Shown: positions 10,480 to 21,752 of the stretch, piece after piece
Numbering within the stretch: the first letter of the stretch is position 1
Layout of the letters: every line of letters begins with the position of its first letter
Assembly (NCBI GenBank): GCA_030247855.1
Contig: JAPDRN010000002.1
Coordinates: forward strand, 186,001 to 250,000
Direction: 5' to 3'
Length of the DNA stretch: 64,000 nucleotides
DNA from: Knufia peltigerae
Taxonomy: Eukaryota; Ascomycota; Eurotiomycetes; Chaetothyriales; Trichomeriaceae
The notes under the pieces: model-generated
Told to the model about the DNA's origin: nothing
The model's input: the letters and a program-made list of their open reading frames with translations, nothing else
Database searches by the model: none
Program-made: the position numbers and the translations under genes

Positions 10480-11350
10480 GTCGGCCCGCCCGTCGCGTTG
10501 CCCGTCGACTTCTAGGGACGGCAATGGTTCACCGTCATGGGCACCGCGCCGTGTTTTGCCGTGTGCATCATCGTTTCTCTAGCCACGTCGATCGGTATGG
10601 CCATCGCAGGTCAGGCTGTGGGCGAGTTTTCCCAACCTACCTGAGCCCTCACGCACGATATTATGTCGGAGATCCGGTGGGTGCCTATCATGAAAGCATA
10701 GACCCTACGCCCAAGCCACTATCCAGATCAGAGTGGGTGGTGCCGCCGTTACGTGCCTGGGTGTGGGAGGAGTCATGGCTCGCAACAATCCTGAAGGCTC
10801 TCGGAACTACTTTTACTTTTCAATGTTACGAACCCGAAGACGACCCGCCAAGGCTCGGCTCACCTTCCTTTCTTGTTAAAGAGTGCGGGGAGTCCCCGAA
10901 CAACGCACGTGACACTCCCAATTAGGCCATGACCCCCTACTGTAGGTGATCCAGTTGCCTCAGAGTGGACGAGCGCAACTGGACTTTTGGTCGCGCAAGG
11001 AGCGTCGCCAAGCTTTAGTAGAGCTGAATAGGCGTGATATTGGGACGTGTGATTGGCCGTCAGCTTCCGAACTTATCGTGGGCGCCCACAGCCATAAGTG
11101 GAGGTGCATTGAGCGCTGCGCAGAGCCAGAACGCCAGAACGCCAGAATCGATAAGTGTTACAATAAGCGCCCAACTCTTTCTTGGACGTGATGCAAGCAG
11201 ATGTACCTATAGCATACGTGGTTATAAATCTGCTTTACCAAACAACAAGCGCTTGGCGATGCACGTCTTATCCGAAGGCTTGGCTCGTACGTTTTGATGC
11301 GCCGCAAGTCCAACTTAACATCAGGGTACCAACACAATCAATTCCTAACC
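10480..11350 (+). pseudogene. Decayed MFS transporter (TRI12/14-TM drug-efflux type)
   Basis: Segments in different frames resemble fungal TRI12-type efflux pumps in the expected order. One reads WFTVMGTAPCFAVCIIVS and continues ATSIGMAIAGQAVG (10523-10625), followed by LTHDIMSEI. Another reads LGVGGVMARNNPEGSRNYFY (about 10755-10817), a typical TM-loop block of this family. Downstream, WAPTAISGGALSAAQSQN and a following hydrophobic stretch may be the late TM region. Stops and frame changes separate all of them, so no product is expected. The assignment rests on short matches recalled from family patterns; another MFS subfamily is possible. Confidence 0.5.
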
Positions 11351-12135
11351 CTACAAGAAGAGCATCTTCAGAACCTCTCACAGCCAGTACAAGACGAGTT
11401 CCGAGAACAAGTATACCGGTCGAGGATGGAACTGATACCGGGGATCGCCTCTTCAACACCACATATTTGTGCCGAAGTAGGTGGATCACGTTAGTTCAGA
11501 TTTGTCTTGGACAAATGATGAAACTACTATTTGTTGTGATTTTGGACTCTTTCTGGAATGTCTGGGCGGTTCTTCGAGGCAGAAAACCGTGCCTCGAGGG
11601 TGAACATGCGTTTGAACCTAAAAGTTACTAACGCGTCGCTACGTATTGCTGTGGTCGAGGTCGTTGACCAACCGTGATAAGTGTTTGTCATTTAGTGTGT
11701 AGAGTATGCGACCCTTATGGAATCTCTTTTTACACCTTTACTGCGGAATTTCAAATTCGCTACCAACCATAGCGTTGTCGTGGCTATGGAGAACTTTGTT
11801 TCAGGATATGCGACCGTCATGAACCTTCATTAACTATGATAACGAGCCTAGTTGCAATTAGCTAATGGAAATCACTCACATGGTAAATGGTTGGCTGCTC
11901 TCGGGACCAATCGTATTGCCACCTTCATGTCGAGTTACTCTCTTCTTCCTTCGCTCTCTGCCCTCTCGAGGAGCGATGTGTGACCAACCATCATTATTCA
12001 GTAGGAGGCTGGCGCAAGGAACGTTCACGAGTGGGCCACCACAATGACTCATTCGAGATACCCAAGATCAGTCGTGTGGGAGGACTACGGAACTGCGTGT
12101 AAACCTCAGGCTTAGCTTCGTTACAGCATACTCCA
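11351..12135. other. Gene-free stretch after the MFS relic
   Basis: Short frames at 11294-11631 may be the eroded end of the MFS relic. From about 11650 to 12135 I see nothing recognisable. Confidence 0.35.
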
Positions 12136-12435
12136 ATGTCGGTCAAGATGACGAAGCATTGCCTTCACTGTGACCGGAAATTCCGAAGCGCAGCAAGTCT
12201 TCAGCAACACCATCGCGACTCAGGCAAGGTGAGAGTGAACGCTACTTAGGACCAAGGTGGAAGTCTTCTGGCATTCTGTCTTCAGTTCGCTGTGGTCAGC
12301 CCGAACGAAGCAGGATATCCGCAGATCTCTCTCCTGCCGCTGCGAGAGCACAGGGAGAAGCGATCGTGCGTTTTCTGTCCGTCAAAAAGTTCCATTGTAG
12401 AGCTGTTAACGTGGAGATATCTTCGTCTAAAATAG
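12136..12435 (+). CDS. Possible small C2H2-finger-like protein
   Basis: An ATG at 12136 starts a 31-codon exon. A GTGAGA donor at 12229 and a CAG acceptor at 12283-12285 define a 57-nt intron, and exon 2 runs in phase to a TAG at 12435, giving 80 residues. Exon 1 encodes HCLHCDRKFRSAASLQQHHR followed by DSGK. This strongly resembles the fungal C2H2 pattern CxxCxRxFxSxxALxxHxRDS, but the final histidine is not in the expected place. Exon 2 contains a CVFC pair. It may be a small zinc-binding protein or the degenerate start of a larger C2H2 gene. Its position among pseudogenes favours decay. Confidence 0.35.
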
Positions 12436-12514
12436 TGATCACTTCGCCTTAGCAGCAATCACCCGACACCGCACAGGCCGATTATCAAACCGTAACCTCG
12501 GACGCCATTTTGCC

Positions 12515-14377
12515 TCAGTCTTCGTAATTACTTGTCTGTCTCCACCAAAATTCGCATTCCCGTTCCGCCCATGTGTCCTTCACGAGCTGCGCCACGACAC
12601 CTTTCGAGGTACCTCCCGCTCTCTCATCGTTTCCCATACCGAAGACCATGGTTTTCTGCTCCTTTGCAAAAGAATCCCACACGGGTCTATCAGCAAAATG
12701 CTGGCCTTGGATCTTGTTTGGGTTGCCCGAGACAATGAATGAAGTCATGTAGGCATGAAGATGCCCTGAGATGGACTCTTGTGTGGCTGAGATAGTGCGC
12801 ACTTCAGGATTATATGTCTCGTATGGCGGCTGGTCTCCATGATTTGCGCCAAGCATGACTGTCTTGTTCACGGCCCAATGGTATAGAAAGACGGGTGGAT
12901 CTGTCTTGTTGGCTGTGGCCAGATGGGCCGTCTGTCGAACCGGGCAGACATATGCGTACTGACCGTACGCAGCCTCACCTCGCTTGTACTGTCTTCCGGC
13001 GGGTATAATGCGGGTATCCCTATAGAGTGAGTTTCTGTGCTGGGCGGGGTCGGGGTACAGCTCGCACAGCTCAACGAGATCACCACGGGACAGCTGGGGC
13101 AGGAGAGTAGAGAAGAAAGATTCGAAATCCTTCGATGTAGACAGGGATCGGGGAGCATAGTAAGAGCCTTCGTTGTGTGTGAATCCGGTAAGTATAGGGA
13201 CCTTATTCCACCGGCCGGACTTCCAAGCGTCTATCGGCCGTCGTGAGATTATGTTTCCATCCTGTACTGGTTGCCACGCCCAGCGGACTGATGGATCAGA
13301 CTTATGAAAGACTGCAAAACTTGCTTCAGTAATAATGTCAGATGGGGTGCTTCGAAGACAAGGTAAAATATCTTCTTCTACCGGGGTGTCGCAGCCAGAC
13401 AGGGCCAGGAACTCGTTGAAATGTACTTCATTTAGCTTCGAACTTGCGGGGTGGACTGCACGAGCGGTATGTGCCCCGGAGTCCATGATTGCTTGATGGA
13501 ACAGCGTGCGTTTCTGATTGACATTCATGATATGATGTCCGATCTACGCGCAAGTTAGAACTTTATGCGGAGGTGAATCTATTCGAGCATGAACTTACAG
13601 CATGAGCAGCAGCAGACAGCCCTATGAGGGTAACATGGTGTGGATCACCCCCAAAACGTTCGATGTTGTCCTGTATCCATTCCAAGGCAACAATCTGGTC
13701 CTTCAATCCTAGGTTGAGCAAGTCTTCTTTCTCTGTCAGTCGGCTGTTGAGAAATCCCATTGCACCGATTCTATACTGCATCGAGACACCAATAAATGGC
13801 TTTGTGGACCAAGCAAGCATAGAGCGCGTATTATGCATTCTTGCAGCGCCCCGATTGAATGCACCACCGGGAATCAGAACCGCCACGGGGAGCCTGCCCT
13901 GCTCCGAGGTCCATCCTTTTGGGCGGAAGATATTAACAGTAAGACAGTCTTCACTCTGAGGGTCCGCGCCCGGTGGCAATGGCACTATGTTCTTCCCAGG
14001 ACATCTAGAGCAGCTGTGTGAGATGGGGTGCTAGGATGAAGAAGCCCCAGTTTTCCATACCTTGGCCCAAATTCAAAAGCATCGATGGTTGCCTCTGACG
14101 GCGGTATTGGCACAGCTGGTCTATATCGAAGGTCTCCCACGGGTGGGAGCGCGTATGGTACTCCCATGAATCCCTCGATAGATTCAGGGTACGTGCCATC
14201 GTTCAGTAAGATTCCTCTGATCTTGCCCTGCGACAGTGTCACCTCGGGGTGTTGAGAGAAGGTCTCAAAATATCGCCGGCTTCGGACGGCGACAAACGCA
14301 ACGAAGAGTGCGAAAAGCGGTAGGACGGCCGATGTTAATCTTGTAGTACGGGACATCGTAGCTCTACCTAACCTCAA
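12515..14377 (-). CDS. Type-B carboxylesterase with atypical nucleophile elbow
   Basis: Three exons, 14377-14061, 14004-13599 and 13543-12515, give 583 residues (carboxylesterase type B, PF00135). The N-terminus has a hydrophobic segment (LPLFALFVAFVAV), suggesting secretion or a membrane anchor. Conserved blocks are GFMGVPYALPPVGDLRY, FGPRCPGKN created by splicing, SEDCLTVNIFRPKGW, and FGGDPHHVTLIG. The usual GESAGA elbow reads GLSAAA here (serine at about 236), so the Glu and second Gly are replaced. A Glu (THNEGSYY) and His (GANHGDQPPYE) candidate for the triad remain. It may cleave esters formed by the nearby BVMOs (inference), but the altered elbow makes normal catalysis uncertain. It is divergent from MFS-1, with 542 bases between the start codons. 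Confidence 0.9.
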
Positions 14378-14919
14378 CCGTCAAGCCACAAGTACTTGTT
14401 GTTGAGGGTTCACAACCGCCAGACTGCGCGCATGCGAGATAAGTTTATTCAAGATAAAATTCTTAGCAGGCGTACGTACGCTTGGGCTACTAGCTGTCGT
14501 GCTTAATCAATTACTTGACTCATTGAACCGGAACGGCAGGAAACATGAACGAAGGCTATAGAACAATCGCCGCTGGACCCCAATTGAAATATACAAAACA
14601 CGCCAAGGGCGATGTGATAGCAAGTTTCCCGTCGGGAAACTACATATATACATTTTTGAAGTTTGCTAGCTCGGCTGGTTGCCCGCGAGATATGGAGATA
14701 CTTACGCAACCATCCTCGAATAACTGCCCGCGGTGCCAGAATTTTCACCGAGATATCCCAACAGCACCAGTTCTGCTGCAAATCAACAGCCGTTCCCTGA
14801 GAAGCTTATTTCTCCAGACCCCAGCCGAAATACGGCTTCCCCAGACTACTTCAAGGGGGATTCGCCCTTCTGCCTGTCCTGCGATCGTACACCAAGCACT
14901 GTCCAGCCATTCTCACACT
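14378..14919. promoter_or_regulatory. Divergent promoter region, carboxylesterase / MFS-1
   Basis: This 542-base stretch separates the two start codons. A longer plus-strand frame begins at 14545 in frame with MFS-1, but its extra N-terminal part lacks transporter character, so I treat it as leader. Confidence 0.45.
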
Positions 14920-16749
14920 ATGGCAGACCATCCAATATCTACGGAGAAGGCGACCACAGAAGAAATCAGCCAGGTCCCCGATGGTAGGCATTCACTGCAC
15001 ACTGGTGCTGGCATACCGGACAAGACGGTGATAGACATTGCCAACCTGGACGAAGCCTCTAGATTCATCCATGAGAACAATGTCTCCGATGCTCGCATGA
15101 CAGAGCTGGCCCAGGATACAGCTGGCCTTCGCAGACTCCGCACACGGACTGACCTGCTTCTATTGCCCCTACTGTGCGGCACATACTTTCTCCAGTTCAT
15201 CGACAAACAAGCGATGGGCTACGGTGCAGTTTTTGACTTGTTCAAAGATACTGGTACTACCATCAATGAGTATTCATGGCTGGTAAGTGTGTTTATCCCT
15301 GAGACTTTGTGTCAAGTCGAAAACTCGACCTGTTTATTTGCAGCACACCCGATGATCTTACAACTTTGCTTTCTTTCGGCCAACTACCAGTTAACTGATG
15401 GATATCCAGGCTAGCATCTTTTACTTTGCGTATCTCTTGACCGAGTGGCCCGCTAGCTACCTGGCTCAGCACTATCCTACCGGCAAAGTTATTTCGGTCG
15501 CTGTTATATGCTGGGGTATAGTACTCACCTGTACTGCAGCATGTAATAGCTTTACGGGCCTTGCCATCTGTCGCTTTTTGCTTGGCATGTTCGAAGCACC
15601 CATCACCCCATGTTTCATGATGATCGTCGGCATGTGGTACGACCGAACTGAACAACCGTCGCGGGCGGGTATCTTCTACTCTTTCAACGGGCTTGGGCTC
15701 ATCGTAGGCGGCACGCTTTTCTACGGTGTCGGTCAAGCAAAAGGATGGCAAGTCTGGAGAATTATCTTCGTCCTATGTGGCGGTGTAACCATCCTATGGG
15801 GTATGGTGTTGTGGATATTCTTACCCGACAACATCTTCCAGGGCAAGCGGTTCACCACCGATGAAAAAGTCATGCTTCTGGCCCGTGTGAAAAGTAACCA
15901 AACTGGCGTGCTCAACAAACGGATCAAGACTCGACAAGTCAAGGAGGCTCTTGTCGACCCGCAAGTCTGGATCTTGTTCCTCTACATTCTTTTAAATGAA
16001 ATCATCAATGGTGGCATCGCAAACTTCGGCCCATTGATTGTCAAAGGCTTCAGTGGAGGCAATCCACTGCTGACTACTGCGTACGGAATACCATTCGGTG
16101 CCTGGGTGACAGTATTCTTTCTGACCGGCCCCTTTCTTGCGACCAAATTCAAGAACGTGAGATGGATTGTCATGGCCGTCTACAATCTGCCAACCATAGT
16201 GGCCGCTTGCTTGTTGTGGAAGCTGCCGCGCCATGGTGAAAGAAACCCTGGTCTTCTGATGGCATACTACATTGTGAGTCTTCCTATCCCGCCCCCCCCC
16301 CCCCCCAATCCCCCGGACCGATTTACGCTGGTCAGGCCGCGATGTTGACTGACATTGAAATACTACAGTCTCCGGCTTACGTTGGAGGTCTCGTTATTGG
16401 ACTACAAATGCCGGCTGTCAATGTGGCAGGCTATACTAAACGTGTGACCGCTACGGCAGTTGTCTTCTTGGCATACTGCTTGGGCAACATTATTGGGCCA
16501 CACACTTTTCTCGAGTCTCAAGCTCCAATTTATCAAACTGGGTCCGAGGTGATCCTCGCATGTGCGGCAGGCCAGATTGCGCTGGCAGTGGGATTAAGGA
16601 TGCTCTTGGTCTCACGGAACAAAAGGCGTGACCAAGCTGCCCAGGATGAAGGGGAAGAGTTAGGGGCAAATCCTACGGGCGTTGAATCCATCGAACTCAA
16701 TGACGACCTGACAGATTTCGAAAATCGGAGGTTTAGGTACAGTTATTGA
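14920..16749 (+). CDS. MFS transporter 1 (anion:cation symporter, Dal5-like)
   Basis: Exons 14920-15282, 15410-16273 and 16369-16749 give 535 residues with about 12 TM segments. The conserved DLLLLPLLCGTYFLQFIDKQ in TM1 and CRFLLGMFEAPITPCF identify the allantoate/nicotinate permease (ACS, Dal5) group. NVAGYTKRVTATA and the C-terminal end DDLTDFENRRFRYSY support this. Such carriers import small organic acids or their derivatives across the plasma membrane. The second intron contains a run of 15 cytosines (16292-16306). Together with TF-A and BVMO-1 it mirrors the MFS-3, TF-B, BVMO-3 block on the right side, so it is a candidate uptake system for the pathway (inference). Confidence 0.93.
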
Positions 16750-16872
16750 GACATCTCGAGTTACTGGTCCGGGCAAGGCTGTTCGCCGTTCGTAGCGCAC
16801 AGGCGGCCAATGGATCTGAAACATGATGGGTCCAATTCTGAGGAAGTTCGCATGGTCTGGAATTAACACTCC

Positions 16873-17130
16873 TTAGGAGGATGACGAGATGGGCTCATTG
16901 TCGAGCCACGTCGTATTGAGATGTCGCCCTATAAGATGAAGTATTAGCTCACCAGATGAACCATTGATGTCGATATAGCAGTGGTGTGAACTGATTCGCA
17001 CGTTACTGAAATGAATGCCATTCTCGTAGTGACGTCCAAACTCAGTGACTGCAGGACAGTATGATGCCCAAGGGCCTGCGCTTACCTCTCGACCTCCGTC
17101 TGCAGTCGAACAGTCAAATACTTGCTTCAA
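16873..17130 (-). pseudogene. FHA-domain-like fragment
   Basis: An 85-residue minus-strand frame contains TEFGRHYENGIHFSNVRISS followed by HHCYIDINGSSGELILH and NTTWLDNEPI. This matches the FHA phosphopeptide-binding pattern FGR, then (S/I)SxxHC, then GxxxL, then NGTxxN. No second domain or kinase segment is seen on either side, and the surrounding DNA is AT-rich and gene-free. It is probably a stranded exon or gene relic. A short genuine FHA protein cannot be excluded. Confidence 0.4.
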
Positions 17131-18842
17131 TCTCGATGGATTCCCGGATACCTTATGGGACGAGGCGATGTCAGATAATGCGCACTTCTGCGTAATGATC
17201 TATAACACATTCGATATTAATAGGATTTAATGATTGACAAAAGAATCATTTTACCAGATTAGGTATTAAGAAAGCTTGTAATAGACTATAATAGCTAGGG
17301 CTATTATGTAACTACTAGTTAGGTATTATGTTTCGCTTCACTTAATACATCACAGTATATAACAGTTCTTAAATAAGTGAGAAGTATTGAAGAGATACTC
17401 TAAGAATCAATAGTATAAAGCGGGTTAATATATTAGAATATTGCAGCGAGAGAAGTAGGGGGTCTGCCAAGGATGCTGTGATTAGCTGATAAATACGCGT
17501 AGGGGTGTGAGTGCCTCTGCCTTTCCTGCAGTGTCAGGAGTAACGAGTAGATAGACATGCATTCAATTAATCAGGATTTATGAGAATGATAGCGCTACTG
17601 CGCGCATTACGAGCGACGAAGAGTGCAATGAAAATCTAGTCACGGAATTGATCTGATGCCCTGTGAATGTCGTGAAAGCCCGTACGAGTGTTAGGTAGTA
17701 AGGATAACTATGCGGTGGCCATTAACAGAAGGTTATGAGTGAACGAGAAGGTTTACGAAAGCCACAGAAGCGTTGTAAGGCTCGCAGTGTGAGCCTAGAA
17801 AGAGTCGTTACGTGTAGTTAATAACTCTTATCATAGCTTAGTAAAATTAGTCTATTCCTAGGCCTAATTCATAACATTGTTCTTAGGACATTTTTCCAAT
17901 ACTTCTCACTTATCTATAAACTCTTATGTGCAGTGACACCCTAGGTAGAGCGAAATGTAATAAGACTGTCGGCCTATCTCTTAATGTAAACCTCGCTCAG
18001 AGAAGTAAGATCTGCTCTTAGCGTGGAATTAGGCACTGTTGAGATATCATTATTCTCGCCACTACAGGTGGGCAGCTGAGAGGTTTTAATAGTGGATAGT
18101 GGTGAAGAAAGCATTAAATAGTCATGGTGGCGAGGACTTTCTCTAGTTCTCGGTCTTCAGTTGGTCGTGAGGCGTGTCCACTGACGACTTCTTAGCCTGA
18201 GGAATATTCAGTTGAATGCCGGTGGCGAGAGCAAACAAAACACCATGCCTGCGGCCGTTGTAATATGGTCCCTGGCCATGTGACTCGAAATCGCGTTTAC
18301 TTGGTTAAATCTTTCGTCAGGTGGAAAGGGGAAAAATCCGGGACTACGTGGCAGTTAGCTTCAGAGCATGACAATTCACACACACCTTCTGGCACGGACC
18401 CAGGAGGCTGCTTTTGAGCATGTCGAGGGCGAGATCGATAAGATATAGTTAAAGAGAGCCGACTAAAGACCAGGTATAGGCCACTTATAGCCTAAGCTCC
18501 CCAAAGATGAGATTCTAGACACATGACGATGGGTATCTCTCGGTGAAAACACTTGAATAAGAGGGTTTCAGAGATGATAGTGATAGCTGAAGACAAAGTG
18601 GCTAAATGTGATAGAGTGCGAAAGCTAGAAGGTTTGCGCGTATTGTTATGAATAAATAATAGTTAGAGATAATAACACTAAGGGTGATAATAATACCATA
18701 GTAGAAATCACACTATCCTAAGTATACTATTAAGAAAAGTCAGACTCACACTTTAATATCTTCGTATGCGCAAATGATTAATTAACTAATTAAATAGAGA
18801 GAATTCTAGCCGGCCTAAAATTCATAAAGGTCAAGTTATATT
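17131..18842. other. AT-rich gene-free region, probably mutated repeats
   Basis: About 1.7 kb between MFS-1 and TF-A lacks any sizeable open frame on either strand. It is visibly richer in A and T than its neighbours, with many TATTA and TAATA words. It includes the inverted-repeat element described separately (17321-17966). The pattern fits repeat DNA eroded by C-to-T change, as repeat-induced point mutation produces; I could not compute dinucleotide indices. Confidence 0.5.
17321..17966. mobile_element. Non-coding element with diverged terminal inverted repeats (MITE-like)
   Basis: The sequence at 17321-17391, reverse-complemented, aligns with 17894-17966 over about 70 bases. The best block is AATACTTCTCACTTAT, identical in both arms, and the outer ends share GCGAAA followed by an AT-rich tail. 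Many differences between the arms are C/T or G/A changes. The enclosed 500 bases encode nothing. This is the structure of a small non-autonomous DNA transposon or a deleted, mutated larger one. No clear target-site duplication could be fixed by eye. Confidence 0.5.
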
Positions 18843-21023
18843 TCACGTTCCATCATGATTTGGCAAATCTCCAAACAGGTTCTGCGGGTCGGTCCAGCTA
18901 TCAAACCCCTCGAAAACGTCTTGGAAATGCATCAAAGAAGTATCGCAGAAGTTGTCAAACGGAAAATACTGCATGCTTTGTTCAGCCAGCAGCTTTTCAG
19001 CAATCGGGCTTGTCTGAGCGGTGGCGAAGGGGAAGTAATCCAGCCAGTCGATCCCATTATCATCAGACTGAAGCTGTGATCCGGCGGAATCCTGTTCCGT
19101 GAGCCTAGCAAGGAAGTCATCATGCCGCGAAGAGTTGGCAGTGGCACGAAGTCGTTCGAAGCCTTGATCAAACACGTTGGCTGTTCCCCACATCGTCTTC
19201 AGCTGCTTGACAGCAAGTGCCAGCATGTCAAGATCGGAGTCGGCAGGCTGTTGCAGGTCCTGTGTCACCCGAGCCTGTAGAAGGGCAATGAACGCCATGC
19301 CACAGTACCAGCAGGTAATGGGCATCAGATATCTCGTTCCGCCACGAACCAGGCTATCCTTCATTATGCGCGCCAAACAGGTGGCGGCAAGAATCGATGG
19401 TGGGAGAGCGTGTGGTATCGCTTGTGGCGGAGATCTCTTTAGGTACAAGACAATTATTATCGTCAGATACGGAAGGTGGAGTTGATGAACGTTGCGGTGG
19501 AAGTTGGCCGTATATGCACCTCCAACAGGCAATTGAAGGTGTGGCGGAAGGCTTCGGACCCATTCAATGAGATCTTTACCCAAGTGCACGGGAAATGAGT
19601 TTGAAGCCGTGTTGGTAGACCGAGAGAGATATTTCGCGATTCTTCCTATGATGGCACAGAGTCGGACCCAGTAAATAAAGATCTCGGCACTGGTTTTATC
19701 CTCTAGATCGTCAGGGAAGTCCGCGAGACTCGGTTCAGGGATGTTGCAGTCTTCCGGATCGATGATGCAGGGTTTACCCTGGCAAATTGCAGTGAGTCGC
19801 TCACGGGCCTTGGTCTTCATATCAGTATGCTAATCGTATACAGCTATTGCACCAAACTTACAAAAGCGGTCCACCAGATCCGTCTTCTCAAGCCCAGATT
19901 CGTGCGAGACCCCATATAGTCAGCCTCCAATTCATAATCAAAGCCTGCTTGCTGACAATGTCTTATTACCACAGACGTCCACCACCAGGACGAGTGCCGG
20001 TGCACCAGGCTTGGCGGTCGAGGAGCCCACCAGTAAAACAGCAAAACGGCACGTAGGGAGGTAATCAGGTCGGATTCACCATCTTCATAGAATCTCCGTC
20101 GGGCGCGATCATAGTAGAAGCTCGGCCCTGCGTGGGGGATCATGGGTGGTTGAACATGACTGCCCACCAGAGCGAGAGCATCGTCGAGGAGTGGTGACTT
20201 CGCCAGGTCGATACTCAGCGAAGATTTGTCAAGGACGGGACACCAAGGATAGCAATACTCGAAATATGTTTCGGCAAAGCTCTGCTGCAAGTCTGGTTGA
20301 GTGAGATTGCCGAGGTTCGTCGTCTTTTGGCTCGTCATGGCTTGGTGTCTCGCATCGTTTTCGTTCTCGGGTCCGTAGACAGCAAGAAAGCCAGGATCAA
20401 TGGTATACCGATCGGAATGTGCACTTGGTGAAATATCATTGACGAAGGCCGAGGGCACGCTGGCTCGGTTTGGTCTGGGAATATTGGCCAAAGGAGCACC
20501 CCGCTGCGAGACGGTTTCGGGTCCGTGGCCGTCTGCTGTGACCGTGAGTGTAGCTGCCGCCGTCGAATCGAGAGACATATCTAAGTCGGGAGATTGATTG
20601 CCACCATCACTGGGAAGAGCATCCATATTACTAGCAGCAGAAGTTTCGAGAGGCGGAGTCAAGTTCTGAGTCAAACTTGTGCGCGTGAGGCCGCGCACCT
20701 TGTCGCGCCTCGGCGGACGGACCCTGGCAAAGGTCAATCACAGCTATTGGTGATTCACAATAATGTAAGCTTAACTTACTGACAGGTTTTGCCAGCAGCG
20801 GCACAATTGCTGCAGGTGACATGACCCTGAGCACTTCTGGCTTGCAGGTCGCATCTGACCTGGGAGGCGAGATATTGGTCAGTTTCGTACACGTTTCAAG
20901 GGAACTTGAACATTATATTCATTGCGCACACACCTTCTTTGAATGACAGATCTCGCACGCTAAAGCTGCGCGTCTTCGCTTCTGGCGAACCGCGGAGAAC
21001 TCGACCCAGGACGTCTCAGCCAT
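18843..21023 (-). CDS. Zn2Cys6 transcription factor A (fungal_trans domain)
   Basis: Four exons, 21023-20934, 20859-20780, 20723-19862 and 19808-18843, give 665 residues. Splicing assembles the zinc cluster CX2CX6CX12CX2CX6C from CEICHSKK, VRCDLQARSAQGHVTCSNC and AAAGKTC. An intron falls between the second and third cysteines. A basic linker (RPPRRDK) follows. The middle region is a fungal_trans domain (PF04082), including FAETYFEYCYPWCPVLD, WWTSVVIRHCQQAGF, the RRRIWWTAF block and RERLTAICQGKPCIIDPEDC. This resembles the CTF1/FarA-type regulators of fatty-acid and ester use (inference from recall). TF-B at 46796-49003 is a close paralogue with the same intron positions. TF-A is divergent from BVMO-1, a usual arrangement for a pathway-specific regulator. 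Confidence 0.93.
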
Positions 21024-21752
21024 ACCTCATGAAGTACTCATGGACGCAGCAGTGACATGGAATTGTAGGTCAGGAGATTTCGGCATGTCGGGATCTGTAT
21101 TGCTTGCTCCAAGAGATGGTTGTCGACACGCGGAGAAGTGGGGGAATGTGTGGGGGGGTTAATGAAACTGTGCGGAACGCGATGCCCTATTTCTCACCAG
21201 GGTCGGGTTTTCTTTGCCAGTTCTCCCGATGGTTTTTCGTGGATCACAATCTGCTGAAGAGCCCACTATCGTCTGTAGGGGTTATTGGTGCGATAAAGTC
21301 TATGGATTCCTTAGATTGCACTCGTGCAATCATCAGGAGAAATTGGCTTGTTGTTGCTGCTGTAGCGTTTGGCTTTTCGTCCTTCGGTAGATCGTGACTC
21401 GACTTCGGCATCGTTTGGAGGCTATCATTGGCTAGTCGGTGTTCCCAAAACAGTATACCGCGTGGCATTTCCCGCTGCCGAAGTACGCGGGGACAGGGGA
21501 TTGACCTTGCTGAATTGGTGGCTACGAGATCTTGTGTGTTGTTTACTTCTCGGGAGCTCTAGCTTAAGGATCAGCAAGAGGTACACGAGGTGTGTATTGT
21601 GGCCTGAGTATTCTCGACTCGGTATGGTCGGAGATCCCCCGACTTGGATATCCTTCTCGTACTTAATTGCAATTGAGGATCTCATAGATTTCAATTCAAC
21701 TGCTACACTGCTTCCGCAACCCCAAGCCCAAGGTTCCAAGTACTCATTAAAC
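21024..21752. promoter_or_regulatory. Divergent promoter region, TF-A / BVMO-1
   Basis: This 729-base stretch separates the two start codons. It contains the inverted repeat TCGGG-N17-CCCGA at 21203-21229, a CGG/CCG inverted pair of the kind bound by zinc-cluster dimers. An upstream reading frame continuous with BVMO-1 exists from 21369, but the paralogue BVMO-3 supports the ATG at 21753. Confidence 0.5.

Noticed and set aside
10449..10925. 158-codon plus-strand frame as a gene
   Set aside because: Its composition (many Arg, His, Pro) is that of a shadow frame; a parallel frame shows MFS-like blocks instead.
13985..14060. Apparent frame break in the carboxylesterase
   Set aside because: A 56-nt intron (14060-14005) with a GTATGG donor and TAG acceptor restores FGPRCPGKN, the normal family sequence.
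14545..14919. Upstream in-frame extension of MFS-1
   Set aside because: The Dal5-type hydrophilic N-terminus begins at 14920; the extension has no transporter feature and overlaps promoter DNA.
16292..16306. Poly-C tract in the MFS-1 intron and a similar run at 46542-46553
   Set aside because: Simple homopolymers, likely slippage products; no regulatory claim can be supported.
21369..21752. Upstream in-frame extension of BVMO-1
   Set aside because: The paralogue BVMO-3 aligns from the ATG at 21753, and the extension resembles nothing.
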